Shown: positions 44,461 through 53,901, numbered from the stretch's first letter. The stretch: DNA of 64,000 nt from Spiroplasma_E sp902809815 (GCF_964030925.1 NZ_OZ034992.1:1798001-1862000), one strand, 5' to 3'. Program-made: numbers and translations. Notes: generated by a model from the sequence alone, not told the origin.

Positions 44461-44575
44461 ATTTATTTCTACCTATTAATATTCAAAAACATTTATTACA
44501 TAATCTATTACCAAAAGAAGATTTTTTTCTACAATTATCACAAGAACCAACCATTCTATATTCTCTATATTCCAT
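44453..44575 (-). CDS. Small zinc-ribbon protein
   Basis: 40 residues with CDNC and CNKC. It is nearly identical to the plus-strand protein at 50425 (MEYREYRMVGSC versus MEYKEYKIIGSC). It overlaps the exonuclease start by 8 bp. Confidence 0.6.
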
Positions 44576-44593
44576 AAATATTTTTTCCTTTCA

Positions 44594-44806
44594 TTAATTA
44601 AGTTTTTTATTTATCATGTCTGATTCTTCTTTTGAAATATAAACTTCCAATACTAATATTTCATAATGTGTAATAAAAGCATTTTCTAATAAATGATGTT
44701 TATAATTTCTATGAAAATTATTAGCATCTATAAAAGTACAAAAAACTTTATATTTTGTTTCATCTGTATAATTAACTTTGTATTTTACTAAATAAATGTA
44801 TGACAT
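44594..44806 (-). CDS. Small phage early protein
   Basis: 70 residues, Tyr/Lys-rich, beginning MSYIYLVKYKV. First gene of the minus-strand early operon; ribosome site aaaggag. No family recognised. Confidence 0.55.
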   Translation of the reverse strand: MSYIYLVKYKVNYTDETKYKVFCTFIDANNFHRNYKHHLLENAFITHYEILVLEVYISKEESDMINKKLN

Positions 44807-44886
44807 ATTTATTTTTCTCCTTTATTTTATTTATTGTGTTATGATATTGTTAATAAGGTATGTATTTATATATAAACCCCCTATTT

Positions 44887-45107
44887 TTTTAAAATAATAC
44901 AAATGTAATTGTTAATTAGATTAATGGGTTATTTACTGAGCCATAATAAGGCTATTCAAATTAATCTATAATTACATTAAGCGATACAGTGTAACATTTT
45001 AACTTGCTTAACATTAAATGCTCTTTTATTCTGATATAGAAGTATTTACATAAAGTACTCACTATTAGACTTCTACGACAATTTTATGAAGTTTTAATCT
45101 TTTAACA
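44887..45107 (+). ncRNA. Candidate structured ncRNA
   Basis: The stretch has several nested perfect stems. One is aatgtaatt (44902-44910) with aattacatt (44970-44978). Inside it tagattaat (44917-44925) pairs with attaatcta (44960-44968), and agcc pairs with ggct. A later stem is tagaagt / acttcta (about 45037-45075). It ends in the strong terminator at 45111. No ORF is present. Strand is assigned from the terminator. An origin or protein-binding region could also explain the repeats. Confidence 0.45.
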
Positions 45108-45140
45108 AAAAAAGAACGATAGTTATATCGTTCTTTGTTA
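45108..45140 (+). terminator. Strong terminator hairpin
   Basis: Perfect 11-bp stem aaagaacgata / tatcgttcttt with loop gtta, T-rich on the right and A-rich on the left. It can work on either strand. It closes the candidate ncRNA. Confidence 0.75.
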
Positions 45141-45202
45141 TTTTATGAAACTAGGAGTTAAAGTGATGCGCCCTTTGACAACCGCCCATAAACAACACTG
45201 TT

Positions 45203-46114
45203 AAATTTTGAAATAAATTAAATAGTTTATCTGGTAATAATTATAATTGAATTTTAGAACCAAATAAAAAAGATTTTGAAAATATTTCACAAGAATTTGT
45301 TGCTATTTTTGAAAACTTAAGTAAAATAAAATTAGGTAAAGGTTATGGTTATCCTGATATATTTCTTTATGATAAAAATAATCATATTATGATAATTGGT
45401 GAAGTTAAAGAACAAATAATTAATCATGGTGATCCGGAATTATACTTTGAAAAAAGAAAAAATAAAACAGCAGTGGATGGAATAAAACACTATTTATATA
45501 AAATTATTGAAAAAGCTTTAATTACTTTACAATTTAAATTAAAAGAGTTAGCGTTTAAATATAAAAATCAAATTATAAAATATCAACATTTTCAATAACT
45601 GAAAATAATTGTATATCAGACAATTGATCTTCAGAACTTTTAGTAGTAAATGAATATATTAATTATTTTTCAAATGTTAGTAAAGAAGATAATTTAATAA
45701 GATTAAAAAAAACAGCTAAAGAAGTAAATGAATTAATGAGAGATATACCTGTTTCTGAAAGACCAATATTTTTAGCAGGAGTAATAATTTCATTGGACAT
45801 ATTCCGTAATTAAATTTAATTACGGAATATGTCCTTATAAAGATGAATGAATACCTGAAGCTTGAATACCTACTGATTTTTCAAATATAATTGATAATTC
45901 TGATCATTTTTTTGATAAAACAATAAAAGAATATACTTTATTTAAATATAAAGAAAAAACTGGTATTTTAGATCAAGAATTAAAATATAGAAATGAAAAA
46001 AATCCAAGTAAAAAAGAAGAATTAAAAGATAATTTATTAAGTGAATTGGAATTATTTGAACAAATTCAATCTACAGGTTTAAATGCAATGGAAATTATTG
46101 AAAATGGTGATTAA
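45203..46114 (+). pseudogene. Decayed restriction-modification nuclease/methylase gene
   Basis: No start is visible. A PD-(D/E)XK-like nuclease domain (YGYPDIFLYDKNNHIMIIGEVK, read as two parts) is followed by a frameshift near 45590 and a helical stretch ending RPIFLAGVIISF that resembles the region before the N6-adenine methylase domain. A 40-bp palindrome (45796-45835) then breaks the frame. The remaining piece runs YKDEWIPEAWIPTDFSN to the stop at 46114. The methylase catalytic region appears to be deleted. The HsdS-like gene starts 1 bp later. Confidence 0.6.
45796..45835. repeat. Perfect 40-bp palindrome, IS5-family end remnant
   Basis: ggacatattccgtaattaaa followed by its exact reverse complement. 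Each half equals the terminal 20 bp of the IS5-family copies. It looks like two IS ends joined after loss of the whole interior, and it interrupts the restriction-modification gene. Confidence 0.85.
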
Positions 46115-46115
46115 A

Positions 46116-46574
46116 ATGAGTAATTTAAATTTAATCATATGAAAAGAATTTAAAATAAAAGAAATATTTTTTGTAAAAAGAGGAAAAAGATTAAAAAGTG
46201 AAAATAGAAAAAATGGAAATATTAATTACTATTCAACTTCTAATTTTAATAATGGTTTAACTGATAAAATTTCAAATCCTTTATTTATAGAAAAAAAATC
46301 TATAATATTCACTACTTTTGGCTATTGTTATTATATAGAAGATATTTTTACAGCAAGTGATGAGGTTAATATTTTAAAATTAAAAAGTGGAAATCTTAAC
46401 AAATGAATAGGATTATTTTTAGTTACTATTATAAATCAATTAAAACATAAATTTTCATTTGGAAGAAAAGCATTTATGAATAGAATACTAAATGAAGTTA
46501 TATCATTACCAATAGATAATGAAAATAATCCAAATTGAGAATTTATGGAAAAATATATAAAAGAAAGAACTAAA
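46116..46574 (+). CDS. HsdS-like single specificity domain
   Basis: 152 residues, one target-recognition domain of the Type I/Type IIB S-subunit family. Signs are the opening FKIKEIFFVKRGKRL, then YYSTSNFNNGLTDKI, SIIFTTFGYCYYI and the closing FGRKAFMNRILNEVISLPID followed by NPNWEFME. Such half-subunits work with BcgI-like or Type I methylases, here decayed upstream. The start is 1 bp after the previous stop. The C-terminal end may be shortened by a one-base shift. Confidence 0.75.
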
Positions 46575-46705
46575 AATATTTATTTATAATATTTTTAATA
46601 AAAATTAAATCCATAGCATATTAACAATTAATATTCGATTTAGAAAATTTGATAAAATTTAGTTAATAATAATTTATGGGGTTATATGTAAATTATTACA
46701 ACTCA

Positions 46706-46837
46706 ATGTTATTTATATTATCTTTTGAAAAAGAATACACATTTGACTCTTTATACCATGATAAATTTATATATTGTAATGGAAAATGTTATCAAGAATC
46801 ATTTGATAATAGAGTAACAAAATTTAAACAAAAATAA
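46706..46837 (+). CDS. Small Cys/Tyr-rich ORF
   Basis: 43 residues (MLFILSFEKEY onward with YCNGKCY). No ribosome site is clear. It precedes the HU gene by 17 bp. Low certainty. Confidence 0.3.
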   Translation: MLFILSFEKEYTFDSLYHDKFIYCNGKCYQESFDNRVTKFKQK

Positions 46838-46854
46838 AATTTTGGAGGGATATT

Positions 46855-47169
46855 ATGAACAAAAAAGAATTAGTAAAAGCAATAAGTAATGAAATTAATT
46901 TGAATCAAAAAGATGTTGAAAAATGTATTGATAAACTTTCAGAAATAATTATTGCTAAAAATTCAATTGGCGAATTTGTTGACATTTCAAATCTTGGAAA
47001 ATTCATGATTGTTAAAAAGAATGCAAGAACAATAAGAAATCCTAGAACAGGTCAAACTTTACAAATGAGTGAACATTACTCACCAAAATTTCAACCAAAA
47101 TCTATTTACAAACAAACTATTAAATCAGCAGTTATTCAAAAAGAAAATGAGGTAAAGTCAAATGTTTAA
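46855..47169 (+). CDS. hup: HU-family DNA-binding protein
   Basis: 104 residues. It has the HU/IHF fold: helical N-terminus (KKELVKAISNEINL), the beta arm around GKFMIVKKNARTIRNPRTGQ with the GR/RNP-x-TG signature, and FQPKSIYKQTI. It bends and compacts DNA. Ribosome site ggaggg. Its location in a mobile zone suggests a plasmid or phage HU rather than the chromosomal one. Confidence 0.9.
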   Translation: MNKKELVKAISNEINLNQKDVEKCIDKLSEIIIAKNSIGEFVDISNLGKFMIVKKNARTIRNPRTGQTLQMSEHYSPKFQPKSIYKQTIKSAVIQKENEVKSNV

Positions 47170-47278
47170 AAAACTTAAATCAATTTTCAAAAAGAATAAA
47201 AATAAAAAAATATCTTGTAAAAATATTGCAAAATCAAAATGAACTAATAAACATGAATTTGAAAATAAACAAATATAA
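47162..47278 (+). CDS. Small basic protein after HU
   Basis: 38 residues, Lys-rich (MFKKLKSIFKKNKNKK). Overlaps the HU stop by 8 bp, so translation is probably coupled. No function is evident. Confidence 0.45.
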
Positions 47279-47280
47279 CT

Positions 47281-47308
47281 AAATAAAGGTCATATATGAC
47301 CTTTATTT
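47281..47308 (+). terminator. Terminator of the HU operon
   Basis: Perfect hairpin aaataaaggtca / tgacctttattt with loop tata, directly after the small basic protein. Confidence 0.75.
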
Positions 47309-47387
47309 AAAGACAAAAGAACAGGTTCTAAAATATATATTACTTAAATAAGTGTTAATATTTTAATTAAAATTATAAAAGAAAAAA

Positions 47388-47413
47388 TAAAACTGCACAA
47401 TTGTGTAGTTTTG
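47388..47413 (-). terminator. Terminator between converging genes
   Basis: Hairpin aaaactgcac / gtgtagtttt about 15 bp beyond the stop of the minus-strand gene at 47429. T-rich on the minus strand. Confidence 0.65.
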
Positions 47414-47428
47414 CAGTATTTATTATAT

Positions 47429-47578
47429 TTACATTTTTTGTGATTTACTACTAGAACTTTGACTTTTACTTGTTGAAGCTTCGCGTCTTTGTCTGTCTCT
47501 TTCTCTAATATCTGCTGCTTCTCTTTCAGCCATTTTTTTTAATATTTCTTCTGCTTTTTGTTTTTCTTTTTCATCCAT
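47429..47578 (-). CDS. Small charged protein
   Basis: 49 residues: Lys/Glu/Arg-rich helix followed by a Ser-rich tail (STSKSQSSSSKSQKM). Ribosome site aaggaga. It follows the membrane coiled-coil gene by 22 bp and is probably co-transcribed. Confidence 0.5.
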   Translation of the reverse strand: MDEKEKQKAEEILKKMAEREAADIRERDRQRREASTSKSQSSSSKSQKM

Positions 47579-47600
47579 TATTTTAGTCTCCTTATTTAAA

Positions 47601-48866
47601 TTATAAAGACATTTGTTTCATCTTTCTAACTGGTGATTTTTCTCTAATATCTTCTTTTACAATATTAACACTTTTATTATCTTTTTTGATAATTTCTTCT
47701 ATTTCATTGACAAAACTAGTAATTTCTCTTTGATAAACTTTTAAATTATGTTCATCAGGTTGAGATTTTTGATTTTCTTCATTAATTATACGTGCTACAT
47801 AAGTAATCATTAATAAATTCTGTTTTATTTTTTCGGATTGTTCTGTATTTAATTTTTCTTTTTCTGATTCTGCTTTTGCCTGTAATTCATTTTTTCTTTT
47901 ATGAAAATTTTCTAAATTTTGTTGGATTAATTCTGTTTTATTTTTATAAAATTTCTCGCTTAATTCATTTTGTAAAGAAACAAAAGTTTTATTTTTATTT
48001 TTTTCTCAAAGTTGATGAAAACTATTCAAAATTCTTTCTTGTTTTCCTTCTTGAGTTAGACTTAAAAATAGTTCTTTTTGGTGTTTCTTTTCTAATATTA
48101 ATTTTTGTTCCTGCAATTTATTTTCTAAATTTATATCATTTTTAGATTTTCAATTAGGAAAAAGTCATTTTTTTAGTTTTAACTTGTATTTATTGTAACC
48201 AGCAACTACGCAACCTGTTATTAAACCTGCAGTAACAAATGGTAATCAAGTTAAAACTGAAGCTGATACAACGCCGACAAGTAAAGGAGCTATAACCAAA
48301 TTACCAATTACGGGAATAGCACATCAAGCACCCAAAAATACTGTTAAACCAACTATTTTTCATGGAACACGTTTTCATAAAGGTTTTGTCTCTTGATTTT
48401 CAAAAAAATCATTTTTTTCTTCATTAACATTTTCTATAAATTCTAAAAATGATGTTTTGATAATAGTTGTACTTTCAGATTCTTCATTTTTAATATTTTT
48501 TATATTTTTATTAACTTCATTGAGAAATTTTTCATAACTTAAATGTCTAATCTGTTGAATTACATTGTTATTTTCAAGATAAATTATTAGTTCCCAAATT
48601 TCTCTCTTTGTATCATCATGTATTTTTAAAACCAAAAGTGGGTTATTATTGACTTGTATTATTTCATCATAAATAAAATAATCTTGGTTTTGTTCATTTA
48701 TAATGGTTTTAAATTGAGAATATCTCGTATCTTCAATTTCATCTGATTTATTATCAAATTTATATGTTTTACCATTATGTCATTTTTTTTCATATTCTAT
48801 AAATTTTTTTGAAAAATCTTTTGATTTATTTTGAAATTCTTTTTTAATTATAGTTTCAAGTAGCAT
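47601..48866 (-). CDS. Large membrane coiled-coil protein
   Basis: 421 residues. A hydrophilic N-terminal half (about 1-165) is followed by two hydrophobic segments (about 170-220, WKIVGLTVFLGAWCAIPV and VTAGLITGCVVAGY) and a long Lys/Glu/Gln coiled coil (about 240-380). The start at ATG 48866 follows aaaggagtg. It is preceded by the leader hairpin also found before the octapeptide-repeat gene. No family recognised. Confidence 0.65.
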
Positions 48867-48886
48867 TATCTCACTCCTTTAAATAA

Positions 48887-48920
48887 AAAATCCCATTTCC
48901 TTTAAAATAAAGCAATGGGT
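48887..48920 (-). promoter_or_regulatory. Leader hairpin shared with the gene at 1448
   Basis: Inverted repeat cccattgcttt / aaaggaaatggg 26 bp upstream of ATG 48866, with the same loop and flank as the one at 1472-1502. Confidence 0.5.
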
Positions 48921-48981
48921 TAAAAACTTATATGTTTGATAACTATATGCTATCAAATTTTGTATATTTTTCAATCATTTT

Positions 48982-49440
48982 TTATTTATTTCGTTCCATT
49001 ACTCTGTCAACAAATTTTTCAATTTCATTAGTTTGTTCTAAATTCAAACCCAATTTTATCAATTCTTGTTTGGCATTTTCATATTCAACATTTTTGTTAA
49101 CTGATTTAAAAACTATCATATCTCTCATTAATTCTTTAATTTTTTTATCATTCAACATTCAATCTTGTTGATAAGTAAGTCATTTTTGTTTTGTTTTTTC
49201 AATTTCTAAGTGATTTTTAATCATTTTTAAATTTGTAGAATTGCGAAAATGTGAAAGTGATTTATAATTATAATTTGTAATTTTTTTTGAAATTCCCCTA
49301 ACTAAATCCTTATCTCAATGTTTTTGATTATGTTTTCAAATTGAAGTTTGTAATATATCATAACGATTACGACTAAAAGGACTAGTAGATAACTTAAAAA
49401 CTTCTCTACCTTTTCGCTTATCAAAACTTAAATCGGGCGC
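48982..49440 (-). pseudogene. C-terminal part of an unknown mobile-element protein
   Basis: A frame of about 153 codons, open without a start up to about 49470. It reads FDKRKGREVFKLSTSPFSRNRYD and later ITNYNYKSLSHFRNSTNL, ending in an acidic helical tail. No domain recognised. Several TGA-Trp codons are present. The break lies at an abrupt junction with higher GC (gggcgcattgcaaacttgg). Confidence 0.5.
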
Positions 49441-49473
49441 ATTGCAAACTTGGATACGATTTAATAAAAATAT

Positions 49474-49502
49474 AAATGAGAGATAAAACTCTCATTTTTA
49501 AT
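49474..49502 (+). terminator. Terminator-like hairpin
   Basis: Hairpin aaatgagag / ctctcattt followed by T-rich sequence. It lies upstream of the truncated gene on the minus strand, so it probably ended a former plus-strand gene. Confidence 0.55.
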
Positions 49503-49801
49503 TGTTGAACAATTATAATTAATTATTTTATTAAACCTATACTTTATTAAAGTAATTAATTATTCCAAATTTAATAAAAATTATAAAAGCTATTGTATAG
49601 GAATTTGCAAATAGTAATTTTTCTGCTGGTCTTTAAAAATTTAAGATTTTTTTCTCCCCCTCCCTCCAGACCTCCTACCCCCAAGGCTTTGCTACTTACA
49701 GTAGCATAAGCCTTACGTATATTAGTAGAAGTATTTAGTTAGTAGTATATAAGCCTTTTATCACTGTAGGTGATAAGGCTTATACGTAGAAAGGATTTGT
49801 A
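49503..49801 (+). promoter_or_regulatory. Prophage upstream region with pyrimidine tract and paired hairpins
   Basis: No gene. A pyrimidine tract (about 49652-49682, ctccccctccctcc) is unusual in this genome. Two hairpins follow, aaggctttgctac / gtagcataagcctt (about 49682-49713) and ataagccttttatcac / gtgataaggcttat (about 49749-49785). Their arms share aaggctt/aagcctt. The second ends just before the ribosome site of the first early gene. Operator, origin or att functions are all possible. Confidence 0.5.
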
Positions 49802-50290
49802 ATGATTAATGTTAATTTAGATATTAAAAATAAAGTTAGAGAAACAACTAAAGGTATGTTATTAGAAATTGGTGAATATGAAACATGATTTCCAATTAAA
49901 GATACTACTATTAATCAAAATAATAAAAAAATAACATTAAAAATAATTGAAGATTTTAATTATAAATTAGGTAAAAAATCAATTACAAAAGATATTGAAA
50001 GTATTAAAGGTAGTGAAATTTTAAAATATATTAAAAATATTTCAGATATTACTACAAATGAAAATGAATTAATATCATGTGAATTTTATGAAGAATATAA
50101 TGGTTATTATATTTTTAAAAATAATAATAATCAAGAATGTTTTAAATATAACATTACATGAGAACAAGATATGAAAAGTTTTAAAATAAATAATCCATAT
50201 AATGATAATGATTTAGCAATAAATTATATTGTTACACCAATGAAAGATATAAATACTCATAATGAAAAAATATTTTATTTAAAGTATTAA
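49802..50290 (+). CDS. Phage early protein of unknown function
   Basis: 162 residues, acidic and Asn/Lys-rich, starting MINVNLDIKNKVRE. Ribosome site aaagga. No motif recognised. First gene of the plus-strand prophage run. Confidence 0.6.
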
Positions 50291-50301
50291 AGGAAATTAA
50301 T

Positions 50302-50418
50302 ATGTTATTAAATGTTGAAAAAATAGAATTAATAAAAAAATTATGTAATGAAAAATTACTTAAAAATAAAAAATATATTGAAATACAAGAAATATTAAAA
50401 ATTATAGAAAGAGAGTAA
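50302..50418 (+). CDS. Small helical phage protein
   Basis: 38 residues, alternating Lys/Glu amphipathic helix; ribosome site aaagga, 11 bp after the previous stop. Confidence 0.5.
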   Translation: MLLNVEKIELIKKLCNEKLLKNKKYIEIQEILKIIERE

Positions 50419-50424
50419 TTAATT

Positions 50425-50547
50425 ATGGAATATAAAGAATATAAAATTATTGGTTCATGTGATAAATGTAATAAAAAATCTTCAATTGGTAATAGATTAT
50501 GTAATAAATGTTTTTGAATATTAATAGGTAGAAAAAATGAAATGTAA
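50425..50547 (+). CDS. Small zinc-ribbon protein
   Basis: 40 residues with CDKC and CNKC pairs. Paralogue of the minus-strand protein at 44453. Confidence 0.6.
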
Positions 50548-50719
50548 TATACATAATGAAAAATATATATGATTTTCTGAATTAGAAAAAACATATTATT
50601 GTAATAAATGTATTGATGAAATGATTGAAGAAGATATGTATTTAACATCAAATAATTGAGATTACTTATATGAATATTATATTAATGAATTACAATTAGA
50701 AAATTTTAAAGGAGTGTAA
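50537..50719 (+). CDS. Small Cys/His-containing phage protein
   Basis: 60 residues. MKCNIHNEKY and later YCNKCIDEM give a Cys-His / Cys-Cys zinc site; acidic tail. Overlaps the previous stop by 11 bp. Confidence 0.5.
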
Positions 50720-50723
50720 TAAT

Positions 50724-50846
50724 ATGCAAAATAAAAGTTTTCAAGAAATAAAAAATGATTGAGAAATTTTTTTTCAAGATATTAAAAATGGTAAATATGG
50801 TGAAAGAATTAAAGAATTATTTATGAATGAAGAAAGTAGTGAATAA
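50724..50846 (+). CDS. Small phage protein
   Basis: 40 residues, helical, with ribosome site aaaggagtg. No motif. Confidence 0.45.
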
Positions 50847-50848
50847 AA

Positions 50849-51025
50849 ATGGTAGCAGCAGCACTTAAAAAACATGAAGATAAATTATTAATTAAAAATT
50901 TAAAAATTCGTCTTACTAAAAATGACCATTATGAATTAAAAACATATTGTTATGAAAGAAATATAACTATGAATGATTTTGTAAGGGATTTAATTAAAAA
51001 TGCAATTAAACAATCAAAAAAATAA
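50849..51025 (+). CDS. Ribbon-helix-helix protein
   Basis: 58 residues with an RHH-type pattern: LKIRLTKNDHYELKTYCYER then ITMNDFVRDLIKNAIK. Probably a small DNA-binding regulator of the early operon. Confidence 0.55.
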   Translation: MVAAALKKHEDKLLIKNLKIRLTKNDHYELKTYCYERNITMNDFVRDLIKNAIKQSKK

Positions 51026-51440
51026 TTTAATTTTTAAAAAAGAAACACATCAATATTTTATAAATAAAAAAGAATTAATATCAGTTAGTAAAATACTTGA
51101 TTATTATTTAGGTAATTCATATTGTAAATGTAAATATTGTTTTAATATTTATAATGCAAGAATTCGTGGTAATTGTGTTCATAAAGTAGCAGAATTATAT
51201 TTTAAAAATATAAATATTAAAAATATAAGTAATCAAATTAAAAATTATATTAAAGATTTATTTTCACAAAATTATTTAAATTATTGTTATACATTATTAG
51301 ATTATTTACCAACTAAATTTATTAATAATAATGAATATATTAGTGAAAAAATGTTTAATGCAGATATAGTTGCTGGAACACCAGATTTAATTTATAAAGA
51401 AAATAATTTAAATATAATAGTAGATTTTAAAACTTTATAA
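51000..51440 (+). pseudogene. PD-(D/E)XK exonuclease, truncated
   Basis: 146 residues, homologous to the complete enzyme at 43810 (LIFKKETHQYFINKKELISVS). It includes VAGTPDLIYKE and ends at VDFKTL, right after the catalytic Lys, missing about 70 residues including the QxxxY motif. The break is next to the Mbov_0401-type gene. It overlaps the RHH gene by 26 bp. Confidence 0.75.
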
Positions 51441-51629
51441 AGGACGTATGAGATTAACCCTTAGAATTATGAGTAACATTAACAATATAACTGCAAATTC
51501 TATGATTTGTTAATTAAATTATACCATAAATTTTAAAAATATTAAAAAATATAATTACAAAATTACATTTAAATAAAACAAAAATCCTAATCTTAAAATT
51601 AGGTTTTAAAAATATAAAATTTTAACTTA
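51441..51629. other. Junction region left of the transposase-like gene
   Basis: No gene. It has one copy (51489-51503) of the 15-bp direct repeat aactgcaaattctat that recurs at 52916-52930, and a terminator-like A/T hairpin (about 51588-51612). Confidence 0.5.
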
Positions 51630-52805
51630 TTAAGTACTATTAAGATAACTTCTAGTGTTTAAATAATTTGCTTTTGCTATTAACATATTATTTAATGTTT
51701 GATAATTATATATTTTTGCTCCATTAGTTAAAGATTTTAAAAAATGATATACATCACTTTCAGCACTACAACCAATATTTCAAGAAGCATTTTGATTTAC
51801 AATACCATGAGCATTATTTTTAAAATAATTATAAGTTTTAGTATTAACATTAAGTTTTAAAAAATCAAGTAATTTATTACAATTACCATTTGAAAAAGTA
51901 GTTGAAGAATCTAAAAATTTTTTTCAGTCATGAGATTCTTTTTTCTTACCACGAACTCCAACAAAAGACTTTCATAAATAACTAAATGCATGAAACTTAT
52001 CTAAAATATAATAACATCCCAATCAACTTGCCATTGCTTTAATTCACAATGCACCATCACCAGCAACAACTAAATTATAATTATGATAATCTCATTGAAC
52101 ACCTAATATATTTAAATTAATATCATAATGATTAAGAATAGTTTGTGTTGTAAATTGATATAATTCATGTTGATTTAAACCATTACCAGTTTTAAATAAC
52201 ATAAATGAAGTTATTTTTTTATCTAATTTATTTCTATATGAATAAATTTCTTTTTTACCTAAATTAAAAGTTAAAAGTCTACAACAATATTGCTGTTTTA
52301 TACCATTTTCATCTCAACAAGTAACAAAAGCATCATCTGCACATATATTTAATTTTTCATTATCTAATACTTTAAATTTTTCTTCTGGTATTCATTTTTC
52401 AATTTTTGCTTCTTTAAAAATCCTTGAAATAAGATTTTTAGAAAAAGAAGTATATTTAAATTCTGATTGAATATTAAAATAACCTTTTTTACTTATTAAA
52501 TTTTCAATTAAATTATCTAATATATCAAAATATAAATCATTAGTAATTCTTGCTCTTTTTTTAATACCAAATTCTTCATAAATTGGATAATAAGTTTTTT
52601 TATTAATTTTATCTCAATAAACTCTTTGTCTAAAAGTATCCATTCCAATTGGAGTATTTACTGTTCTATTACATGTTCAAGCAACTTTATATTGATTTTT
52701 ATCTCTATTTAGAAAAAAATATTCATCAAAATTATGGATTTTTTGAAAATATTTTGCTAAAATATTACTGATTTCAGATTTTAGAAATCCTTTAAAACTA
52801 AACAT
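51630..52805 (-). CDS. Mbov_0401/UPF0236-type transposase-like protein
   Basis: 391 residues, intact. The core VVAGDGALWIKAMASWLGCYYILDKFH (read in parts) matches the ISLre2/UPF0236 group and the transposase-like proteins of mollicute ICEs. ADDAFVTCW supplies an earlier Asp and HGIVNQNASWNIGCSAESDVYH the later Glu region. Ribosome site aaaggtg. It lies within 15-bp direct repeats next to a truncated exonuclease, in the opposite strand to the prophage. Confidence 0.8.
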
Positions 52806-53025
52806 TTTTTAACACCTTTCTATTTATTTTTTAACTCAAAAATTGTATCAAATTTATTAAAATATTGTTGAAAAATGTTTGGTTTTAGAGTATAATATTA
52901 AAGAACGATAAAATAAACTGCAAATTCTATTTACGTTTAAAAGATAACTTTTATTAGTTATCTTTTCTTTTTTAATAAAATAATGTACAATAAAGAAAAA
53001 TATAAATAGAAAAGGAAAATAAAAA
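52806..53025 (+). promoter_or_regulatory. Intergenic with terminator hairpin
   Basis: Includes the second 15-bp direct repeat (52916-52930) and a strong terminator hairpin (aaaagataac / gttatctttt then a T-rich tail, about 52939-52973). The promoter of the gene at 53026 must lie after it. Confidence 0.55.
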
Positions 53026-53343
53026 ATGAATTATTTATTGTTAACTGAAATAAAAGAAGTAGACCCACCTATGGCTGTATTTTATATTATGTTAGTTCCT
53101 TTATCATTAGCATGAATAGCATTTGCTCTTCATTTAATTAATTTAGGATGAGAGTTATGTGAAAAAAATAATCCTTTTGGAATTGTATTGTTTACTATTT
53201 CTCTAAATATTATCGGTACTATTATTGGTGCAATGATTATGTATAAATCACAACATCCCGAATATAAATTTTGAAAAAGTTTAGGAAATAAAATTAAGAA
53301 AATGTTTAAATTTAAGAAAAGAAATAAAAAAATAGCAGTGTAA
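53026..53343 (+). CDS. Two-helix membrane protein
   Basis: 105 residues. Two membrane helices (about 15-38 and 50-72) and a very basic C-terminus (KIKKMFKFKKRNKK). Topology would suit a holin, but the position before terS is unusual and there is no family match. Confidence 0.55.
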
Positions 53344-53505
53344 TGCTATTCTTTGTTATAATTATATTATAAAAATTAAATATAAAAAAATATATGAAGT
53401 AATTAATAAAGTTAATAAGTTATTTTTGTCAGACTTAACTTAAAGATTATATTAATTATATCATAAATTTTTGTGTTTTTAAAGCATATGAAAGGAGATT
53501 TTTAT

Positions 53506-53901
53506 GTGCAAGAAGAAAAAATAAAAATAAGAACAATTTTTAATGATGCAAAAGCATTAAGAGAAAAATTAGAAGAATATTTTAATCATTGTAAACAAAC
53601 TGAAGAAGTACCAACTAAAATTGGTATGTTAGTTTATTTAGATATTACAGAAAATACTCTTTATAGTTGAAAACAAAAAAAGAGAAATACTTTTTTACAA
53701 CAAATTAATTGAGCATATTTACAAATACGCCATATTAATACACAAAGATATTTAAAAGCAAATGCAAATAATACTGCATGATATTTAGAAAGAGCATTTG
53801 TGAAAGAATATCATTTATCTACAAAAATTGATATAAAAAGTAGTGATAATACAGCCCCTATAGCAATTAGTTTAGAAAATAAAGGTAAGAATAAATGTTA
53901 A
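53506..53901 (+). CDS. Terminase small subunit
   Basis: 131 residues. Its HTH-like part (PTKIGMLVYLDITENTLYSW followed by KQKKR) and position directly before the large subunit fit TerS, which recognises pac or cos. GTG 53506 is chosen because aaaggag lies 8 bp upstream. It overlaps terL by 7 bp. Confidence 0.75.

Noticed and set aside
44880..45075. tRNA gene in the structured region
   Set aside because: No cloverleaf with T-loop GTTCRA-like sequence or acceptor pairing could be drawn.
44887..45107. CRISPR tracrRNA for the structured region
   Set aside because: No CRISPR array, Cas gene or anti-repeat match is seen in the window.
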